Position numbers and translations under genes: made by a program. The notes under the pieces are model-generated. The model did not search any database. It was not told the DNA's origin and saw only the letters and a program-made list of their open reading frames with translations. From NCBI RefSeq assembly GCF_024622505.1, contig NZ_JANKAS010000001.1:186001-250000 (forward strand): DNA of 64,000 bases, read 5' to 3'. This DNA comes from Irregularibacter muris (GTDB lineage Bacteria; Bacillota; Clostridia; Eubacteriales; Garciellaceae). Positions 34,041 through 42,279 of the stretch are shown here, piece after piece (within the stretch, counting starts at the first letter, position 1; the number at the start of each line of letters is the position of its first letter).

Positions 34041-34277
34041 TTATTGAATTTTTTCTAGAATTTCTCTAGGTTCTGGAAAACGGTCTAATTGTTTTTTTGA
34101 AAAAATTAGCTGATCATTTGCCTTTACCTCAAATACACCACCACTCGAAGGATAAAATGTAAGTATTTCAATATCATTTTTAAAGGTTTGTAATAATTCT
34201 TTAGCCAAATCCATGGCCTTAGGCAGATATCCTCAAGCAGTACAATATTCTATACTTAGTCTAAAAGATCTATTCAT
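34041..34277 (-). CDS. SelW-like selenoprotein (Rdx/SelT-SelW-SelH family) with in-frame TGA for selenocysteine
   Basis: A 79-codon frame on the minus strand from ATG 34277 to TAA 34041 contains one internal TGA (34233-34235, codon 15). AGGAGG lies seven bases before the ATG. Read with selenocysteine the protein is 78 aa and starts MNRSFRLSIEYCTAU, then GYLPKAMDLAKELLQTF, then a strand, FYPSSGGVFEVKAND, and ends with RFPEPREILEKIQ. This is the complete Rdx thioredoxin-like fold, with the CxxU redox motif exactly where the family has CxxC/CxxU. A hairpin fitting the bacterial SECIS rules follows the TGA. A terminator lies directly downstream. The function is presumably thiol redox chemistry; the partner is unknown. 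Because of the TGA, standard ORF finding misses the gene. Confidence 0.9.
34199..34222 (-). promoter_or_regulatory. Predicted bacterial SECIS hairpin
   Basis: Downstream of the TGA the mRNA can fold with GCCA (34217-34214) pairing UGGC (34207-34204), extended by a G-U pair and, below an internal loop, CU/AG. The apical loop is UGGAUU (34213-34208), with G at its second place. It begins 19 bases after the UGA. These features satisfy the published bacterial SECIS consensus (loop 16-37 bases from UGA, G in the first two loop positions). Confidence 0.65.
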
Positions 34278-34371
34278 CAGAATGCCTCCTTAGCATCTAT
34301 CATTATTCCTATTTATTTCCAAAATCTATTAGAATAAACAATTATCTTCTTAATTATATAAATAATGTCGT

Positions 34372-34566
34372 TTCTTAATAAAAAATACTAAGTGACTGCT
34401 TCGACAGTAGATGCTCTAAAATTTCCAATGAATGTAGATGTTAAAGACCTTAAGAAGCTTGGGTGTCTGAGCATAGCCAGTGGAAAGGCTTAGGATTTAA
34501 TATCGTAATGAATTGTGAAAGTTTCCATCGACTGTAATAATAGGAACGTGTAATTTTTATTAAGAT
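34372..34566. repeat. Dispersed repeat family 2, expanded copy
   Basis: Starts TTCTTAATAAAAAATACTAA and ends in TTTTTATTAAGAT. It shares AAGTTTCCATCG and AGGAACGTGTA with the copy at 28.5 kb but carries about 100 extra bases in the middle. It occupies most of the 430-base gap between the selenoprotein and the P-loop gene; the rest is AT-rich and holds the promoters. Confidence 0.6.
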
Positions 34567-34707
34567 TTCAACCTGTTTATCTATGATATAAAAAATAAAT
34601 ACTAAATATTTTATGTATACAACAGTAAATAAAGGAAATTTTTCTTTTGTATCGAATACATATTAACAAAGCATAGATTTCTAAATATTTAGAAAGAGGT
34701 GTTGACA

Positions 34708-35121
34708 ATGATAAAATTAGTGTGTGGGGGAAAAGGTAGTGGAAAAACAAAAAAAATGATTGCCTTGGCAAATCAAGCAGCTGAAGAAACAAAGGGACAT
34801 ATTATTTTCGTGGACAACAGGGAAAGTTCTGTATTTGATCTTCATAGAGGAATACGCTTTTTAAATATTGATGAGTTTTTTGTGAAAAGCCTTAAAGACT
34901 TTTTTGGTTTTATTAATGGCTTGGTGGCGGGAAACTATGATATAGATGGAATTTACGTGGATAATTTATTAGATGTTCGTGAGAATGATTTAGATGACCT
35001 GGAAAACTTTTTAAAGGATCTGTTAAAGATTTGTGAAAAGTACCAGGTTCATTTTGTATTCAGCACTAATTATGAAGGAGAACACATTCCTGATTTATTA
35101 AAAGAATATGTCATGATATAG
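34708..35121 (+). CDS. Small P-loop protein of unknown function
   Basis: 137-aa protein. The Walker A motif GGKGSGKT lies at about residues 7-14 and a Walker B-like DIDGIYVDN near residue 85. A FVFSTNYEGEHIPDLLKEY segment is near the end. There is no further domain, and the size is only that of a minimal ATPase core. The ATG at 34708, with AAAGAGGTG upstream, is preferred over a GTG three codons earlier. I do not recognise the family beyond P-loop NTPase. A weak terminator follows. Confidence 0.8.
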   Translation: MIKLVCGGKGSGKTKKMIALANQAAEETKGHIIFVDNRESSVFDLHRGIRFLNIDEFFVKSLKDFFGFINGLVAGNYDIDGIYVDNLLDVRENDLDDLENFLKDLLKICEKYQVHFVFSTNYEGEHIPDLLKEYVMI

Positions 35122-35128
35122 CGTATAA

Positions 35129-35166
35129 AAGGGGTATCCTATAAAAAAGGGTGCCCTTGGTTTTTT
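35129..35166 (+). terminator. Probable terminator of the P-loop gene
   Basis: AAGGGGTATCC pairs imperfectly with GGGTGCCCTT, followed by GGTTTTTT. Confidence 0.55.
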
Positions 35167-35235
35167 AGCAAATCAGTATACTTGTGGTATAATTGGAAAG
35201 AAAAGGTGTTTAATTAGACAAAAAGAGGTGCAGCT

Positions 35236-36192
35236 ATGGAAGAAAGGAAAATTTTATATAGAGTATATTCGGAATATTTAAAGGAGAAATATGGAGAAAA
35301 AGTATATAAGATTCCTATTAATTTACCAGTAACTTGTCCCAATAGGGATGGCAATATTGCTTATGGAGGGTGCATTTATTGTGGAGAAGAGGGAGCAGGT
35401 TATGAGAATCTTTCCAATACCCTAAGTGTTGGACAGCAAATGAAAGAAAATATTTCTTATATTAGGAAAAAATATAAGGCGCAAAAGTTTATAGGGTATT
35501 TTCAAAACTTTACCAACACTTATATGCCCTTAGAAACCTTTAAAAGGCATGTAAAGGAGGCCTGTATAGAAGATGTAGTAGAATTGTCCATTTCTACTCG
35601 ACCGGATTGTATTTCTAATGAATATCTGGATTTTTTATATAAAATAAAGGAAGAAAAGGGAATCAATATTACTATAGAATTAGGCTTGCAAAGTGTAAAT
35701 TATCATACTCTAGTAAAAATCAATCGTGGCCATACCCTAGGAGAGTTTATTGATGGAGTTAATCGTATAAAAAAATATGATTTCCAAATCTGTGCCCATT
35801 TAATATTAAATTTACCCTGGGATAATGAACTGGATGTAATAGAAAGTGCAAAAATACTTTCAGCTTTAAACATTGATTTTGTTAAACTTCATTCTCTTTA
35901 TATCGAAAAAAATACAGTATTAGGCCACCAGTATGAAAAGGGAGAGGTGCAACTTATTACGAAGGAGGAATACGTGGAAAGGGTTATATTATTTTTAGAA
36001 TATTTATCTCCTTCCATCGTTATGCAACGCCTTATTGGTAGGGCACCAGAAGAAACCACATTGTTTATGAATTGGAATACTAGTTGGTGGAAAATAAGAG
36101 ATCAAATTGAAGAGGAAATGGCTAAAAGAAAGGTTTATCAAGGGGAAAAGTGTAATTACTTAAATGGTCCTGCCTTAAAGAAATTTGCATAA
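35236..36192 (+). CDS. Radical SAM protein, TIGR01212 (YhcC-like) family
   Basis: 318-aa radical SAM enzyme. The cluster cysteines are spaced as in the YhcC family: CPNRDGNIAYGGCIYCGEEG, that is C-x11-C-x2-C, an unusual spacing that marks the group. GYFQNFTNTY, ELGLQSVNYHTL and KLHSLYIEKNTVLG follow. The reaction is not established. AGAGGTG precedes the ATG. The alarmone synthetase gene starts 17 bases after its stop. Confidence 0.93.
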   Translation: MEERKILYRVYSEYLKEKYGEKVYKIPINLPVTCPNRDGNIAYGGCIYCGEEGAGYENLSNTLSVGQQMKENISYIRKKYKAQKFIGYFQNFTNTYMPLETFKRHVKEACIEDVVELSISTRPDCISNEYLDFLYKIKEEKGINITIELGLQSVNYHTLVKINRGHTLGEFIDGVNRIKKYDFQICAHLILNLPWDNELDVIESAKILSALNIDFVKLHSLYIEKNTVLGHQYEKGEVQLITKEEYVERVILFLEYLSPSIVMQRLIGRAPEETTLFMNWNTSWWKIRDQIEEEMAKRKVYQGEKCNYLNGPALKKFA

Positions 36193-36209
36193 AAGAAAGG
36201 AAGATTTGA

Positions 36210-36998
36210 TTGGAAACAAAGGACTGGGAAAGATTTCTTATTCCTTATGAACAAGCAGTAGAAGAATTGACCATGAAATTCCAAAGCCTAAAAAAACAAT
36301 ATGTAGTAATGGGACAGTATTCCCCTATAGAATTAGTTATAGGAAGAGTAAAAAAGGTCTCTAGCATATTGGAAAAATCCAAAAGGCAAAAAATATCTAT
36401 AGAGAAGATTGAAAATGAAATGGAGGATATTGCAGGCATAAGGATCATTTGTCAATTTGTAGAAGACATTAATAAAGTGGTTCAATTGATCAGAGAACGC
36501 CATGGCAAGGATTTACATATTGTATATGAAAAGGACTATGTGAGTCATGAAAAGGAAAGTGGTTATAGAAGTTATCATGTGATTATACGTTACCCTGTAC
36601 AATGTTTTCTTGGGGAACAGGAAGTACTGGCAGAAATACAAATCAGAACTTTGGCCATGAATTTTTGGGCCACTATAGAACATTCTTTAAACTATAAATA
36701 TAAGGAAAATATTCCAGAGAAAATTTGTATCCGACTTAAAAATGCCGCGGAGGCAGCCTTTTCCTTAGACCAAGAAATGTCTCAAATACGGGAAGAAATA
36801 AAAGATGCGCAAAAAACTTTTACCATACGCTCCAGTACGGTATCCCAGATTCTCCACTATATTCAAACCCTATATAAATCAGGAAAAGAAGAACTAGCAG
36901 AAAAATATCAAGATATTTTTGCCCAAATGTGGGAAAAGGGAGATCTTAAGATGCTCATGGCTTTAGCTGCGGATTTAGAACACAAGATAGAGAGTTAG
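36210..36998 (+). CDS. Small alarmone synthetase (GTP pyrophosphokinase, RelQ/RelP type)
   Basis: 262-aa RelA/SpoT-type synthetase without hydrolase or regulatory domains. The motifs are DIAGIRIICQF and YEKDYVSHEKESGYRSYHVII, followed by LAEIQIRTLAMNFWATIEHSLNYK. It transfers pyrophosphate from ATP to GDP or GTP, giving (p)ppGpp. The TTG start is chosen because AGAAAGGAAG lies at the right distance and the conserved region begins soon after. The C-terminal helical tail fits the tetramer-forming helices of the RelQ class. Confidence 0.94.
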   Translation: METKDWERFLIPYEQAVEELTMKFQSLKKQYVVMGQYSPIELVIGRVKKVSSILEKSKRQKISIEKIENEMEDIAGIRIICQFVEDINKVVQLIRERHGKDLHIVYEKDYVSHEKESGYRSYHVIIRYPVQCFLGEQEVLAEIQIRTLAMNFWATIEHSLNYKYKENIPEKICIRLKNAAEAAFSLDQEMSQIREEIKDAQKTFTIRSSTVSQILHYIQTLYKSGKEELAEKYQDIFAQMWEKGDLKMLMALAADLEHKIES

Positions 36999-37003
36999 AA
37001 AAA

Positions 37004-37040
37004 ATGACCAAATAGAATTTTCTATTTGGTCATCTTTATG
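37004..37040 (+). terminator. Terminator of the alarmone synthetase gene
   Basis: A 14-bp perfect stem (37004-37017 with 37020-37033) followed by CTTTAT. Confidence 0.75.
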
Positions 37041-37108
37041 AAAAAGAAAGTTTGTCTTGCCTAGAAGGAATTAAACTTTCTTATTTTGTTAGAGCAAGGA
37101 TAGTCTTT
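37040..37108 (+). repeat. Dispersed repeat family 1, copy B
   Basis: GAAAGTTTGTCTTGCC...AATTAAACTTTCTTAT, followed by the tail GTTAGAGCAAGGATAGTC. It is a diverged copy of the terminator-linked repeat, again directly behind a terminator of a plus-strand gene. Confidence 0.55.
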
Positions 37109-37119
37109 ATCTTGTAGGA

Positions 37120-38067
<948 letters not shown>

Positions 38068-38167
38068 TTATTTGATCTTAATTATAGTATACTATAATTA
38101 CCAGAAAAATGAAACAAACCAAAGCATGTAAATGTTTTCACTATTATTATTACCCTAAAGAGGGCAT

Positions 38168-38197
38168 AAAATTTCCACCTTTTAAGGTGGAAATTTT
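38168..38197 (-). terminator. Palindromic terminator at the end of the YmaF gene
   Basis: 14-bp arms AAAATTTCCACCTT and AAGGTGGAAATTTT with a two-base loop. It overlaps the TAA of the minus-strand YmaF gene by two bases. Confidence 0.7.
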
Positions 38198-38495
38198 ATA
38201 CAATAGAGGTATATCCGTTGAAATAATGAATATGTCCATCATTATAGGATACTACTCCCCAATAATGATGATAGTGTCCCTTATCACATAAAATTGCGGG
38301 ACCGGTAAAACATGCCATGCAATGTATATGTTCATCTTCGCAGGAAGTTTTCGCATCAATAAGATGGATGTGATCATGGGTGGTTTTAATCATTCGTTTT
38401 GTTTTTTCATGAAATGAATGGCAATGTTCATCATTGATGGTAGTATTTCCCTTAATAAAATGGTGATGATAGCTTATGGAATCTTTTTTCCCCAT
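38196..38495 (-). CDS. ymaF: YmaF family protein
   Basis: 99-aa histidine-rich protein of the YmaF family. Repeated units of the type H-x-H with an aromatic and G/T turn (HHHFIKGNTTINDEHCHSF, HDHIHLIDAKT, EDEHIHCM, KGHYHHYWGVVSYNDGHIHYF) run through the chain. The arrangement suggests metal binding or a beta-strand repeat; its function is unknown. Related proteins are often sporulation-associated in Bacillus. AAAGGAGGCG precedes the ATG. Confidence 0.85.
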   Translation of the reverse strand: MGKKDSISYHHHFIKGNTTINDEHCHSFHEKTKRMIKTTHDHIHLIDAKTSCEDEHIHCMACFTGPAILCDKGHYHHYWGVVSYNDGHIHYFNGYTSIV

Positions 38496-38651
38496 AGTAC
38501 GCCTCCTTTAAATTTATGAGATACCTTAATTTCAATATATTCTCCCATGGATATTTTGTGATTGATTTAGGGGAAAAAGTGGGAAAGGTAGATTATTTTA
38601 TTTTTAAGATGGGAAACCTTAAGATAAGTTGGTTTAGGAGAGGAGAAAGGA

Positions 38652-39362
38652 ATGGAACTAAGATTGCTTATTATAGCTGTTGCACCGATTATAGCTATTG
38701 GTTTAGGAGTTTACCTTAGAGATAGATATGATAGAGAACCTTTGAGCCTATTGATGAAAACCTTTATATTAGGTGCTTTATCTATTATCCCTACTCTTTT
38801 TGTAGAGAAATTTCTTATTTCTATCAATAGATTGCCAGGGATATGGGGAACTCTTTTTTTATCCTTTGTAGTGGCAGGTCTTACTGAGGAATTCTTTAAA
38901 AGGTGGGTAGTATTGAAAAGCGCTTTTTATAGTCGAGCCTTTAATGAAAAACTAGATGGTATTGTATACTCGGTTTTCGCTGCTCTTGGATTTGCAGCTG
39001 TAGAAAATGTAATGTATGTTATGTTTCGTTTTCCTACCGATCCGATTGTGGGCATTTATAGGGGGATTTTTTCAGTACCAGCCCATACACTTTTTGCAGT
39101 AACTATGGGGTATTACTTATCCTTAGCTAAATTTAGTAACAATGCCAGAGTAGCCAGAAGAAATCTATCGATGTCTCTTTGGATGCCAGTAATTTTCCAT
39201 GGAATTTTTGATTTTATTTTACTGTCTAAGATACCTCTATTGATGTTACTCTTTATTCCCTTTGTTTTATATTTATGGGTCATAAACTTAAGGAAATTAA
39301 ACAAGTACACTGCCGAATCCAAAAGGGATTATGAAGAAAAAGAAGATAGAAATCAAAATTGA
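38652..39362 (+). CDS. prsW: PrsW family intramembrane metalloprotease
   Basis: 236-aa membrane protein of the PrsW/CPBP-like group with about seven helices. The catalytic motifs are AGLTEEFFKRWVV (EExxxK/R), AALGFAAVENVMY and FHGIFDFIL (HxxxD). PrsW cleaves anti-sigma factors such as RsiW at site 1. GGAGAAAGGA precedes the ATG. No anti-sigma factor gene is near, so its substrate lies elsewhere. Confidence 0.9.
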   Translation: MELRLLIIAVAPIIAIGLGVYLRDRYDREPLSLLMKTFILGALSIIPTLFVEKFLISINRLPGIWGTLFLSFVVAGLTEEFFKRWVVLKSAFYSRAFNEKLDGIVYSVFAALGFAAVENVMYVMFRFPTDPIVGIYRGIFSVPAHTLFAVTMGYYLSLAKFSNNARVARRNLSMSLWMPVIFHGIFDFILLSKIPLLMLLFIPFVLYLWVINLRKLNKYTAESKRDYEEKEDRNQN

Positions 39363-39450
39363 ATAAGATAGGGTCAACTATGAAAGAGATTTAACATTTT
39401 AAGTTAGGGTAGGTTCTATGCTACAATGTAGTATGGAGGAGTGAAGAAAT

Positions 39451-40104
39451 ATGAATATTGTGGTATGTAATACCTTGAAAAATGTAATGATCAATTTAAG
39501 ACAATTAGGGCTTAACCCAATTGGCTTAGAGCAAACAGAGAGTTTGCATGACATTCCCGAGGAATTAGACGGAGTTATTTTAGACGGCAATTGGCCTTAC
39601 CGTCCTTTAGCCAACTTATTAGAGGAAGCTAGGGAACACAGTCTAATTACTTCCATAGATCATATTCCAGAGGAAGATAAGGTAAATAAAAAAAGATTAT
39701 TAGAGGATATAGATATTTTCTGTCCCAATAAAGATGAAATGATTCACCTCTGTGGAGAAACATGCACTACTTTAGATGAAATGCATAGGGAAATAAAAAA
39801 TATAATCGAGAGAGGCACCAGAGCGATTGCCGTAACCATGGGAAATGATGGAGTATTTTTTGCAACAAAGAAAATAAGAAAACTCATTCCTGCCTATATT
39901 GTTGCTGTTGCGGATGAAGAGGGGGCAGGAGATGCTTTTATAGCAGGAATATTTTATGGGCTAAGTAAAAACTATAGTATGGAAAAATCTATCCATTGTG
40001 GAATCGCTGCTGGCAGTATTACTGTAGCTTCTTATGGAGATACCGCCTTTGAATTAAAACCAGAAAACCTTGAGAATATCATTGAAAATCGGGTGAAAAA
40101 ATGA
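39451..40104 (+). CDS. Short PfkB-like kinase protein
   Basis: 217-aa protein resembling the C-terminal two thirds of ribokinase-type PfkB kinases. It has FCPNKDEMIHLCG, a VTMGNDGVFFAT segment, and DEEGAGDAFIAGIFYGL containing the GAGDAF anion-hole and catalytic Asp motif. The usual N-terminal lid and substrate-binding strands (about 80-90 residues) are missing, and no upstream coding continuation was seen. GGAGTGAAGAA precedes the ATG. It overlaps the next gene (ATGA), which encodes a pseudouridine synthase. It may be a non-standard kinase or a degenerate regulatory form. Confidence 0.75.
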   Translation: MNIVVCNTLKNVMINLRQLGLNPIGLEQTESLHDIPEELDGVILDGNWPYRPLANLLEEAREHSLITSIDHIPEEDKVNKKRLLEDIDIFCPNKDEMIHLCGETCTTLDEMHREIKNIIERGTRAIAVTMGNDGVFFATKKIRKLIPAYIVAVADEEGAGDAFIAGIFYGLSKNYSMEKSIHCGIAAGSITVASYGDTAFELKPENLENIIENRVKK

Positions 40105-41072
40105 AAGAGTTGGACATTACACACAATGAGGCTAACCAAAGGATAGATAGATTTTTAAAAAAGTATATGTCCGAGGCTTCTACAGGATATCTATATAAAA
40201 TGCTAAGGAAAAAAAGAATAAAGGTAAATGGAGCAAAAGTCCAGCCAGATTATATTTTAAATATGGGGGATAAAATTCAACTTTATCTAAGTGAAGATAC
40301 CATGAGAAAATTTCAAAAGAAACCTTCCCTGACCTTTGCTAAAGGACAATTGAATATTGTATATGAGGATTGTAATATTCTATTGTTAAATAAACCCAAA
40401 AATTTACTGGTACATGGGGATAATAGGGAAAATGTCCATACATTAATCAATCAGGTGCATTCTTACTTATATCTTCAGGGAGATTATGATCCAGAAAAGG
40501 AAAATACTTTTGCACCTGCATGTTGTAATAGATTGGATAGAAACACCAGCGGAATAATGATTATTGCCAAAAATTTTCCAACCTTGCAGGAAATAAATAA
40601 AATGATAAAAGAAAATAATGTAATAAAAAAGTATAGAGCTTTGGTTAAGGGAGAAATAAAAGATGCAAAAGAATTAAAGGGTTTTTGGGTGAAGGACTCT
40701 AGTACCAATAAAGTAGAGATTATTCATCACAAGACAAAAGATGCAAAGTTTATACATACAAAATATAAACCTATAGAGTCCAATCATGAATATACTTTAT
40801 TAGAAATAGATTTGATTACGGGAAGATCTCACCAAATAAGGGCACACCTGGCCAGTGAGGGTTTTCCTATTATAGGAGATATGAAGTACGGTATAAGGAA
40901 GATAAATAGGACATTTTACAATCAATACCATTTGAATTCACAGTTTTTACATGCCTATTCCCTGAAGTTTCAAAATTGTCCAGAGTTCTTATCTTATCTG
41001 GAGAATAGGATGTTTGAGGCAGAACTTCCAAAGACATTATTAGAAATTACCCAAATGATATTTCATAAGTGA
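40101..41072 (+). CDS. RluA family pseudouridine synthase
   Basis: 323-aa enzyme. An N-terminal S4 RNA-binding domain (about residues 8-70; NQRIDRFLKKYM...KKRIKVNGAKV) is followed by the synthase domain with the catalytic Asp in CCNRLDRNTSGIMIIAKN, the motif YRALVKG and the closing DLITGRSHQIRAHLA. It isomerises uridine in 23S rRNA or tRNA; the site cannot be assigned. It is coupled by overlap to the PfkB-like gene. Confidence 0.94.
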   Translation: MKELDITHNEANQRIDRFLKKYMSEASTGYLYKMLRKKRIKVNGAKVQPDYILNMGDKIQLYLSEDTMRKFQKKPSLTFAKGQLNIVYEDCNILLLNKPKNLLVHGDNRENVHTLINQVHSYLYLQGDYDPEKENTFAPACCNRLDRNTSGIMIIAKNFPTLQEINKMIKENNVIKKYRALVKGEIKDAKELKGFWVKDSSTNKVEIIHHKTKDAKFIHTKYKPIESNHEYTLLEIDLITGRSHQIRAHLASEGFPIIGDMKYGIRKINRTFYNQYHLNSQFLHAYSLKFQNCPEFLSYLENRMFEAELPKTLLEITQMIFHK

Positions 41073-41141
41073 TATGTTATATACTTAGACCGAATAGTAT
41101 AAGGGAAGAAAAGTAGTTGTGATAAATAAGGGGGAAGAAAT

Positions 41142-41699
41142 ATGGCTTACTGGAATAGTAGAGGCTTAAGGGGAAATACCCTAGAGGAACTTATTAATCT
41201 AACCAATGAAAATTATCTAAAACATAACTTGGCCATTATACAAAAAATACCAACATCCATTAAACCTGTTAAATTTGATAAAGAGAAGGGTATTATAAAA
41301 CTAGCCTATTTCGAACAAAAAAGCACAGTGGATTATATGGGCAGTGTACAAGGGATACCCGTATGCTTTGAGGCCAAGGAAACTACGAAAAAAAATCTCC
41401 CTATCTCCAATATTCATGCCCATCAGATTGAGTTTATGGAACAATTTACTAGACAGAAAGGGGTAGCTTTTCTTATTGTATATTTTAATACCGTAGATGA
41501 GTATTTTTTTATTCCCTTTGAGGATTTGAAGATATACTGGGAAAGAGCGCAGAGAGGAGAAAGAAAATCCATATCTTATCAGGAGTGTAATCCTCTTTTT
41601 AAAATAGAAAATAACAAAGGACTATTTATACCCTACCTAACAACACTCAATCGATATTTGATGATGAAAAAACAACAAGAAGGAGAGGGCATAATATGA
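41142..41699 (+). CDS. recU: Holliday junction resolvase RecU
   Basis: 185-aa Gram-positive resolvase that cuts four-way DNA junctions in recombination and repair. The N-terminal NSRGLRGNTLEELIN is typical of RecU. The metal-binding residues are in STVDYMGSVQGIPVCFEAKETT, followed by FPI-type segments (LPISNIHAHQIEFM). Overlaps rnhA by ATGA (41696-41699), so both DNA-repair nucleases are coupled. A pbp gene, a common neighbour of recU, is absent here. Confidence 0.94.
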   Translation: MAYWNSRGLRGNTLEELINLTNENYLKHNLAIIQKIPTSIKPVKFDKEKGIIKLAYFEQKSTVDYMGSVQGIPVCFEAKETTKKNLPISNIHAHQIEFMEQFTRQKGVAFLIVYFNTVDEYFFIPFEDLKIYWERAQRGERKSISYQECNPLFKIENNKGLFIPYLTTLNRYLMMKKQQEGEGII

Positions 41700-42157
41700 A
41701 AAACATTATGATATATACTGACGGAGGTTGCCGGGATAATGGGGCAAAGGAGAATACAGGAGCTATAGGGATCGTACTTATTTATCCTGAAAAAGACTAT
41801 GTGAAGGAGTATAGGAAGGCCTATATCAATACCACGAATAATCAAATGGAACTATTAGCGGTTATTAAGGGATTAAAGATGCTGAAAGAACCTTGTAAAG
41901 TTGATGTATATAGTGATTCCGCCTATGTAGTAAACGCCTTTCAGCAAAAATGGATTGATTCATGGAGGGCGAAGGGGTGGACAAGAGGAAAAAGTGGAGA
42001 ACTAAAGAATAAAGAATTATGGATGGAATTATATCAATTGACCCAAACCCATCAAGTGCAGTTTAAAAAAGTGAAGGGACACTCGAATAATGAGTTTAAT
42101 AATCGTTGTGATGAATTAGTTAATATGGCTATGGATGAGATGTTAGAGAAGGCATAA
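41696..42157 (+). CDS. rnhA: Ribonuclease HI
   Basis: 153-aa nuclease that degrades the RNA of RNA-DNA hybrids. All catalytic residues are visible: Asp in YTDGGCRDNG, Glu in TNNQMELLAV, Asp in DVYSDSAYVV and Asp in NRCDELVNMA, with the flexible His in KGHSNNEFN. The basic handle WIDSWRAKGWTRGKSGELKN is present, as in E. coli RNase HI. Normal length. Confidence 0.95.
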   Translation: MKNIMIYTDGGCRDNGAKENTGAIGIVLIYPEKDYVKEYRKAYINTTNNQMELLAVIKGLKMLKEPCKVDVYSDSAYVVNAFQQKWIDSWRAKGWTRGKSGELKNKELWMELYQLTQTHQVQFKKVKGHSNNEFNNRCDELVNMAMDEMLEKA

Positions 42158-42194
42158 AGATCATTCCATTCCATAGATATATATTTAGGGATGT

Positions 42195-42258
42195 AGACCA
42201 AAAACATCATTTTTCAATGAGTTATAATCCTTAGCGACTTTAATGAGCACAATGAGTT
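42195..42258. repeat. Partial family 3 repeat
   Basis: TTTAATGAGCACAATGAGTTA (end of this segment) matches, in reverse, one arm of the element at 32.28-32.44 kb. Only an arm remains, in the gap before the nucleoside kinase gene. Confidence 0.35.
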
Positions 42259-42279
42259 ACTTTATTATAAGGGGGAGTT

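Noticed and set aside
34041-34277. Pseudogene explanation for the TGA-interrupted SelW-like frame
   Set aside because: The frame is otherwise perfect on both sides, has a strong ribosome binding site and a terminator, and the TGA falls exactly on the redox CxxU position, with a fitting hairpin downstream.
38516-38719. 67-codon open frame before the PrsW gene
   Set aside because: No ribosome binding site, odd composition, and its end overlaps the start of the well-supported PrsW gene in another frame.
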